NCBI GenBank assembly: GCA_036564195.1
Contig: DATCLA010000258.1
Location: 1-10,033 of the forward strand
Direction: 5' to 3'
Length of the DNA: 10,033 bases
Origin: DATCLA01 sp036564195
GTDB taxonomy: Bacteria > Bacillota > UBA4882 > UBA8346
Made by a program: the position numbers and the translations under genes
The notes under the pieces: generated by a model
The model's database searches: none
Told to the model about the DNA's origin: nothing
What the model saw: the letters and a program-made list of their open reading frames with translations, nothing else
Shown here: piece after piece, positions 6,470 through 10,033 of the stretch
Numbering within the stretch: the first letter of the stretch is position 1
Layout: every line of letters starts with the position of its first letter

Positions 6470-7550
6470 ACTGGACTTAGGCAAACGCAGTTATCAAATT
6501 TTAGTGGGTCAGGGTATACTGGCTGAAACCGGCCGGTTGATCCGGGAAAAAGGGCTGAAGGGCCGGGTAATGGTTGTGACCAATCCCACGGTGGCCGGGT
6601 TGTATCTGGAAATGCTTAGGGATTCACTGGAGGCAGCCGGGTATGCAGTAGACACTTTTTTAATCCCGGACAGCGAGACCGCGAAGTCTTTGGAACAGGC
6701 CAATCAGATTTATGACCGACTGGCAGAGTTGGAGTATGACCGTAAATCAATCTTGATTGCCTTGGGCGGCGGGGTCGTCGGCGACCTAACCGGTTTTGTC
6801 GCTGCCACTTATTTGCGGGGCCTGCGGTTTGTCCAAGTGCCCACTACCTTACTGGCCCAGGTCGACTCCAGCGTGGGTGGAAAAGTAGCAGTTAACCACT
6901 TTAAAGGGAAAAATTTAATCGGTTGTTTTTATCAGCCGGAGTTGGTCATCAGTGATGTGGGGGTTTTAAAAACTCTGCCTCAGTTGGAACTGAGCTCGGG
7001 AATGGCTGAAGTAATTAAACACGGAATTATTCTGGATGCCCACTATTACCAGTTAATTTTGGGGGAGTTGAAGTCGATCCGGGAAGCTAATCCCGAAATC
7101 ATGACCTGGGTAGTGATAGGTTCTTGTAAGATTAAGGCAGACGTAGTCCATAATGATGAAACCGAAACCGGACTGCGGACCATTTTAAACTTTGGGCATA
7201 CTATAGGTCATGCCTGTGAAAGTATTACCCGGTACGAATATTATAAACACGGCGAAGCAGTAGCCTTGGGAATGCTGGCAGCGGTCAGGATTGCTGACCG
7301 GTTACAGCTGTTGGAAGATACCGGCCTGGAAAGTTCCCTCACCCAGATGTTGCAGGAACTGAATCTGCCGGTTACTTTACCGGGTTTAGCGGTTGACGAA
7401 TTAATCCACCGTCTTTACCTTGATAAAAAGGTTGAATACGGTAAGCTCCGCTGGGTTATGCCGCAACGGATCGGCAAAGTCACGGTGACCACCGCTGTCC
7501 CTGAGTCGGTAGTGGCAGAAGTCTTGATAGAGATGGGAGGAGTTCGATGA
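6456..7550 (+). CDS. aroB: 3-dehydroquinate synthase
   Basis: AroB converts 3-deoxy-D-arabino-heptulosonate 7-phosphate to 3-dehydroquinate with NAD and a divalent metal, step two of the shikimate pathway. The 364 residues match the family. Hallmarks are the NAD-binding GGGVVGDLTGFVAATYLRG, PTTLLAQVDSSVGGKVAVN, KNLIGCFYQP and GMAEVIKHG, with metal ligands Glu185, His248 (NFGHTIGH) and His265 (YKHGEAVALGM). The start is ATG at 6456 with GAGG at 6444-6447, inside the end of aroK. The stop overlaps, as ATGA, the start of a broken aroQ whose GGGAGG ribosome site (7535-7540) is still intact inside the aroB end. Its product 3-dehydroquinate would normally be used by that missing enzyme. Confidence 0.97.
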   Translation: MEKIELDLGKRSYQILVGQGILAETGRLIREKGLKGRVMVVTNPTVAGLYLEMLRDSLEAAGYAVDTFLIPDSETAKSLEQANQIYDRLAELEYDRKSILIALGGGVVGDLTGFVAATYLRGLRFVQVPTTLLAQVDSSVGGKVAVNHFKGKNLIGCFYQPELVISDVGVLKTLPQLELSSGMAEVIKHGIILDAHYYQLILGELKSIREANPEIMTWVVIGSCKIKADVVHNDETETGLRTILNFGHTIGHACESITRYEYYKHGEAVALGMLAAVRIADRLQLLEDTGLESSLTQMLQELNLPVTLPGLAVDELIHRLYLDKKVEYGKLRWVMPQRIGKVTVTTAVPESVVAEVLIEMGGVR

Positions 7551-7644
7551 AACCGATTCTCGTGATCCACGGTCCAGTCGTAACTGGCTGGGGAGACGGA
7601 AACCGGAGATCTACGCGAGACTCACTTTGGAACAGATTAATTAG
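7547..7644 (+). pseudogene. aroQ: aroQ N-terminal stub (type II 3-dehydroquinate dehydratase), frameshifted and truncated
   Basis: ATG at 7547 overlaps the aroB stop and follows GGGAGG at 7535-7540. The first ten codons read MKPILVIHGP, the AroQ N-terminus. A one-base loss near 7576 shifts the frame. In the new frame the sequence reads SRNWLGRRKPEIYARLTLEQIN and ends at TAG 7642-7644. Joined, this mirrors the type II consensus GPNLNLLGxREPExYGxxTLExIN, with several conserved positions changed (Asn to Ser, Leu to Arg). The conserved Arg and the catalytic Tyr of that region remain. The expected 100 or so further residues (the SNHEG and NPGAYTH motifs) are not visible in any frame before pepP. 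The gene is non-functional as read. The match is by eye. Confidence 0.85.
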
Positions 7645-7779
7645 GCATTATGTAGAAAGCGGAGCGGCAATAAAGCCGTAACTATTTTAAGCGGTTAAAA
7701 CGCGGCAGCGTTAAACAGTAAAATGTGTGCCAAAGGTTAATTACCGGTATGTCCGGGGAAAATAGAAGAGGGTATGGCA
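7645..7779. other. Spacer between the aroQ stub and pepP
   Basis: This 135-base stretch replaces what would be the rest of aroQ. I see no AroQ motifs. AACGC-GGCA-GCGTT (7699-7712) can form a small hairpin without a T-run. TTAAAA (7695-7700) and TAAAAT (7719-7724), spaced 18, form a weak promoter candidate for pepP. GAGGG at 7768-7772 is the pepP ribosome site. Confidence 0.35.
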
Positions 7780-8850
7780 ATGGAACGTTTACAGAAATTA
7801 CAGTCTGCTCTGGAGACGTCAAAGGTTGACGCCATGTTGATCTCCGTTCCGGAAAACCGGCGCTATTTAAGCGGTTTTACCGGTTCTGCGGGAGTGCTGG
7901 TAGTCGGGGTGAACCAGGCCTTTTTAATTACTGATTTTCGTTATTGGGAGCAAGCTACTGCCGAAGCAGCAGGTTTTGATCTTTATAAACAGGGCTCCGA
8001 TCTCCACCAGAGTATAGCGGAGTTAGTCATCGCCCAGGGTTGGCATGCCCTGGGGTTTGAGTCCGAGGGGCTGACTTATGATGAATATCAAAAACTCAGA
8101 GCGTTACTTCCCGATACGATTGTCTTAAAACCACTACCGGGTCTGGTCCGGAAACAGCGGGCGATTAAAAGCCAGGCTGAAATTGAACTGTTGGCGGAAG
8201 CGGCCCACATTACCGACCGGGCCTGGGAGCAAACATTAACCCTGATCAGGCCGGGAGTCCGTGAGGACGAAGTTGCCTTGGAGTTTGATTATCAACTCCG
8301 CCGTAACGGCGCGGAAGGTAGCGCTTTTACCACTATCGTAGCCTCCGGCCAGCGGGCGGCGCTACCCCATGGTGTAGCTTCTGCTAAAGTTATTGAAACC
8401 GGCGATCTGGTAATCTTGGACGGGGGCGCCCGCTACCGGGGGTATCACGCCGACTTGACCCGAACGGTAGTGGTGGGAAAAGCCACTCCGAAGCAGCGGG
8501 AGATTTATCAGATCGTATTGGAAGCGCAGCTTTTAGCGTTAAATGCCTTACAAGCCGGTTTAACGGGCCGCCAGGTCGACGCGGTGGCTCGGGATTATAT
8601 CAAAGCCCGGGGCTACGGAGAATATTTCGGCCATGGGCTGGGACACAGTGTCGGCTTAGCGATCCATGAAAACCCCCGTCTCTCTCCAACCGAGGAAGCG
8701 ATCATTCCCGTCGGGGCCACCATCACAGTAGAACCGGGAATCTACCTCCCGGACTGGGGTGGTGTTCGCATCGAAGATCTGGTGGCTGTGGGTAGGGCAG
8801 GGATCCGTAATCTGACCGGGAGCCCTAAAGACGATTTAATTGAAGTTTGA
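7780..8850 (+). CDS. pepP: Xaa-Pro aminopeptidase (M24 family)
   Basis: This cytosolic metallo-aminopeptidase removes N-terminal residues preceding proline. A creatinase-like N-terminal domain (about 1-120, including SVPENRRYLSGFTGSAG and ITDFRYWEQA) is followed by the pita-bread M24 domain. The five metal ligands are all visible: Asp214 (LDGGARY), Asp225 (YHADLTRT), His289 (FGHGLGHSVGL), Glu318 (VEPGIYLP) and Glu332 (VRIEDLV). Catalytic-type His296 lies in AIHENP. The 356-residue length is usual for the short Gram-positive form. I prefer ATG at 7780 because AGAGGG (7767-7772) sits 7 bases upstream. ATG at 7774 would be only 1 base from it and would add two residues. The pairing with efp downstream is common in Bacillota. 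The symbol follows common usage for this short form and is less certain than the function. Confidence 0.92.
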   Translation: MERLQKLQSALETSKVDAMLISVPENRRYLSGFTGSAGVLVVGVNQAFLITDFRYWEQATAEAAGFDLYKQGSDLHQSIAELVIAQGWHALGFESEGLTYDEYQKLRALLPDTIVLKPLPGLVRKQRAIKSQAEIELLAEAAHITDRAWEQTLTLIRPGVREDEVALEFDYQLRRNGAEGSAFTTIVASGQRAALPHGVASAKVIETGDLVILDGGARYRGYHADLTRTVVVGKATPKQREIYQIVLEAQLLALNALQAGLTGRQVDAVARDYIKARGYGEYFGHGLGHSVGLAIHENPRLSPTEEAIIPVGATITVEPGIYLPDWGGVRIEDLVAVGRAGIRNLTGSPKDDLIEV

Positions 8851-8857
8851 GATTTGC

Positions 8858-8887
8858 TCGACAAAGTTCCGGATCTTGTGGTAAAAT
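8858..8887 (+). promoter_or_regulatory. Promoter of efp
   Basis: TCGACA (8858-8863) and TAAAAT (8882-8887) are spaced 18 bases apart, with TG at 8879-8880 giving an extended -10 (TGGTAAAAT). It starts 8 bases after the pepP stop. Transcription from about 8894 would leave a leader of roughly 220 bases before efp. A TATAAT at 9064-9069 is a weaker alternative with no good -35. Confidence 0.5.
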
Positions 8888-8912
8888 ATTTCCGGGTTTT
8901 ATTACCTGATTT

Positions 8913-9019
8913 GGTTTCATAATTTTCTAATTTAGCATTTTAACATAAACATTGATAGCCTAATCCGGGTAAGTTACCAGATATTATGTTAAAAGCTTAC
9001 TATTTACAATTATGAAACC
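8913..9019. repeat. Nested inverted repeats in the efp leader
   Basis: GGTTTCATAATT (8913-8924) is perfectly complementary to AATTATGAAACC (9008-9019). Nested inside, TTTTAACATAA (8938-8948) is perfectly complementary to TTATGTTAAAA (8984-8994). The two arms are separated by exactly 13 bases on each side, and the central loop is 35 bases and contains the palindrome GGTAAGTTACC (8968-8978). This 107-base unit sits between the efp promoter and its ribosome site. It could fold as a long leader hairpin, or be a degenerate MITE-like insertion. No flanking target duplication is visible and there is no T-run, so it is not a typical terminator. Confidence 0.7.
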
Positions 9020-9037
9020 GTCTAATCCATTAACTTT

Positions 9038-9055
9038 AGGTATTATAGGTATTAT
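9038..9055. repeat. Tandem 9-bp repeat
   Basis: AGGTATTAT occurs twice head to tail (9038-9046 and 9047-9055) in the AT-rich efp leader, just after the nested inverted repeat. It may be slippage or a protein-binding site; nothing decides between them. Confidence 0.6.
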
Positions 9056-9116
9056 TAATTTCTTATAATATCTGAGGCCAGGATGGAAAGCTATTTTTGT
9101 TAAGGGAGGAAGTTAG

Positions 9117-9680
9117 ATGATTTCGGTTACCGACTTTAGGACTGGCTTGACAATTGAGGTTGATGGCGACTTATATACAGTGGTTGAATTTATGCATGTT
9201 AAACCCGGAAAAGGGGCTGCTTTTGTTCGCTCCAAACTGAAGAATATCCGTACCGGTTATACGGTGGAACGTACCTTTAACTCCAATGAAAAAGTGGAAA
9301 CCGCCCGAATTGACTTCCGGGAGATGCAATTTTTATATAAATCTGACGATGAATATACTTTCATGGATACGGAAACTTTCGAGCAGTTGGTTATTCCCGA
9401 GTCCAAGATGGGAGAGGCACCTAAGTACTTAAAGGAAAATATGAATGTAGAGATCCAAAGCTATGGTAGTGAAATCCTGGGAGTCCAACTACCCAACTCA
9501 GTTGAACTGGAAGTGGTTGAGACCGACCCGACCTTTAAAGGCGACACTGCTACCGGAGGTTCCAAACCGGCTAAGCTCGAGACCGGAGCAGTGGTTAATG
9601 TACCCTTCTTCATTGAAGTCGGTGATATCATCCTGGTCGATACCCGGACCAATCAGTATTTAAAGCGGGTTAATAAGTAA
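9117..9680 (+). CDS. efp: Translation elongation factor P
   Basis: EF-P binds between the P and E sites of stalled ribosomes and promotes peptide-bond formation at polyproline stretches. At 187 residues it has the family's normal three-domain length. The KOW-like N-terminal domain starts MISVTDFRTGLTIEVDGDLYTV. Its loop HVKPGKGAAF (27-36) carries Lys32, the residue at the position that is post-translationally modified in many bacteria. The FTMDTETFEQ-like stretch (here YTFMDTETFEQ) marks domain II, and the C-terminal OB domain ends GAVVNVPFFIEVGDIILVDTRTNQYLKR, the conserved EF-P signature. The start is ATG at 9117 with AGGGAGG at 9103-9109, 7 bases away. The position after pepP is common in Gram-positives and fits a housekeeping role. 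No convincing terminator follows. Confidence 0.98.
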   Translation: MISVTDFRTGLTIEVDGDLYTVVEFMHVKPGKGAAFVRSKLKNIRTGYTVERTFNSNEKVETARIDFREMQFLYKSDDEYTFMDTETFEQLVIPESKMGEAPKYLKENMNVEIQSYGSEILGVQLPNSVELEVVETDPTFKGDTATGGSKPAKLETGAVVNVPFFIEVGDIILVDTRTNQYLKRVNK

Positions 9681-9687
9681 GATGTGA

Positions 9688-9744
9688 ATTAAGTGGTTGG
9701 ACAAGCAGAAAGCTGAAGAAAGACGGAAGACGCGAAACCACTAA
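9688..9744 (+). other. Possible C-terminal gene remnant after efp
   Basis: In one frame, bounded upstream by TGA at 9685, the DNA reads IKWLDKQKAEERRKTRNH and stops at TAA 9742-9744. It has no start codon or ribosome site. The charged, tail-like sequence could be the remains of a gene end, or chance. AGTGGTT (9692-9698) and AACCACT (9736-9742) are also inverted repeats, but 37 bases apart. Confidence 0.2.
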
Positions 9745-9791
9745 AAATTCTTAGTAAGGCTAACAAATTTAGCAAAATATTATAAGTAATA

Positions 9792-9864
9792 TAAAAATTC
9801 CTCCAAGATGTATATGTATAATTGAGTGGTGAAACAAATACATACCAAAAAGGAGGAATTTTTA
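9792..9864 (+). promoter_or_regulatory. Inverted repeat masking a Shine-Dalgarno sequence, with an internal -10
   Basis: TAAAAATTCCTCC (9792-9804) is perfectly complementary to GGAGGAATTTTTA (9852-9864). The right arm contains a consensus Shine-Dalgarno GGAGG (9852-9856), 8 bases before ATG 9865. An inner stem, TATGTAT (9813-9819) with ATACATA (9838-9844), reinforces the fold. A TATAAT at 9817-9822 would start transcripts near 9829, downstream of the left arm. Such transcripts would have a free ribosome site, whereas read-through RNA from efp would have it paired. The geometry is seen directly; the control model is inference. Confidence 0.6.
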
Positions 9865-9888
9865 ATGCTCAAAAATGAGCAAAAGTAA
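9865..9888 (+). CDS. Seven-codon ORF behind a strong ribosome site
   Basis: ATG 9865 to TAA 9886-9888 encodes MLKNEQK. It has the best ribosome site in this segment (GGAGG at 9852-9856, spacing 8), yet it is only 7 codons long. It could be a leader peptide for the regulator 42 bases downstream, or the start of a gene broken by a frameshift: the +1 frame from ATG 9875 stays open to 9994. I cannot assign a function. Confidence 0.35.
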   Translation: MLKNEQK

Positions 9889-9929
9889 CTCAGCTTATAC
9901 AAAAAAACATATAGTAGTTTATTTTGCTA

Positions 9930-10033
9930 ATGGAAAACAAAATTGGGAAAAGAATTATAAAGATTCAACAAAAGCTTGGTTTAAATCAAGGTGAATTTAG
10001 TAAAGAAATTAATATTAGCCAGACTACCATTTC
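9930..10033 (+). CDS. XRE-family helix-turn-helix regulator (partial, cut by window end)
   Basis: The 34 complete codons visible read as the N-terminus of an XRE/Cro-CI type DNA-binding protein. IGKRIIKIQQKLGLNQGEF forms the first helices, and SKEINISQTTIS is the helix-turn-helix with the usual GxxxxxSQxTIS-like recognition helix. Such proteins are typically repressors of phages, integrative elements or toxin-antitoxin loci. The start is ATG at 9930, with TTG 9924 as alternative. Neither has a clear ribosome site, in contrast to the 7-codon ORF just upstream, so translation could depend on that ORF. The DNA is much more AT-rich than the rest of the window, pointing to an acquired segment. The rest of the gene, and its partners, are outside the window. 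Confidence 0.8.
   Translation, partial: MENKIGKRIIKIQQKLGLNQGEFSKEINISQTTI

Overview
The window looks like chromosomal DNA from a Gram-positive, low-to-medium-GC bacterium, most likely a clostridial-type Bacillota. Three things point that way: strong GGAGG-type ribosome binding sites, several TTG starts, and the order aroC-aroK-aroB-(aroQ)-pepP-efp, which is familiar from Clostridia. No species is proposed. All intact genes lie on the + strand. No rRNA, tRNA, CRISPR array or complete insertion sequence was found.

Left part (1-2760): a surface-polysaccharide nucleotide-sugar cluster. rfbC and rfbD encode the last two steps of dTDP-L-rhamnose synthesis. At the exact spot where rfbB (dTDP-glucose 4,6-dehydratase) would start, overlapping the rfbD stop as ATGA, there is only a short frameshifted stub of its Rossmann N-terminus. 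A NAD-dependent sugar epimerase of the UDP-glucuronate 4-epimerase type follows. The window therefore holds no intact 4,6-dehydratase.

Middle (2760-4740): a long hairpin with a T-run, probably a terminator, then an extended -10 promoter. A HAD-family phosphatase and a small VanZ-like membrane protein follow, with two gaps that hold no convincing gene.

Shikimate block (4660-7780): a good sigma-A type promoter (TTGCTT-17-TATAAT) precedes tightly overlapping aroC, aroK and aroB. Next, again at an ATGA overlap with a preserved ribosome binding site, is a broken stub of aroQ (type II 3-dehydroquinate dehydratase). Both pathway clusters have thus lost one member to the same kind of lesion: a single-base frameshift near the start codon plus loss of the 3' part. 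The missing activities must come from elsewhere in the genome if the pathways work.

Right part (7780-9680): an M24 Xaa-Pro aminopeptidase and elongation factor P. efp has its own promoter and a leader of about 220 nt containing two nested perfect inverted repeats (12 bp and 11 bp) with symmetrical 13-nt spacers. This could be a structured leader RNA or a MITE-like insertion.

Right edge (about 9740-10033): composition switches to very AT-rich. A 13-bp perfect inverted repeat would mask a strong Shine-Dalgarno sequence in front of a 7-codon ORF. The N-terminus of an XRE-type helix-turn-helix regulator follows and is cut by the window end. This looks like the start of an acquired or mobile segment and is the least explained part of the window.
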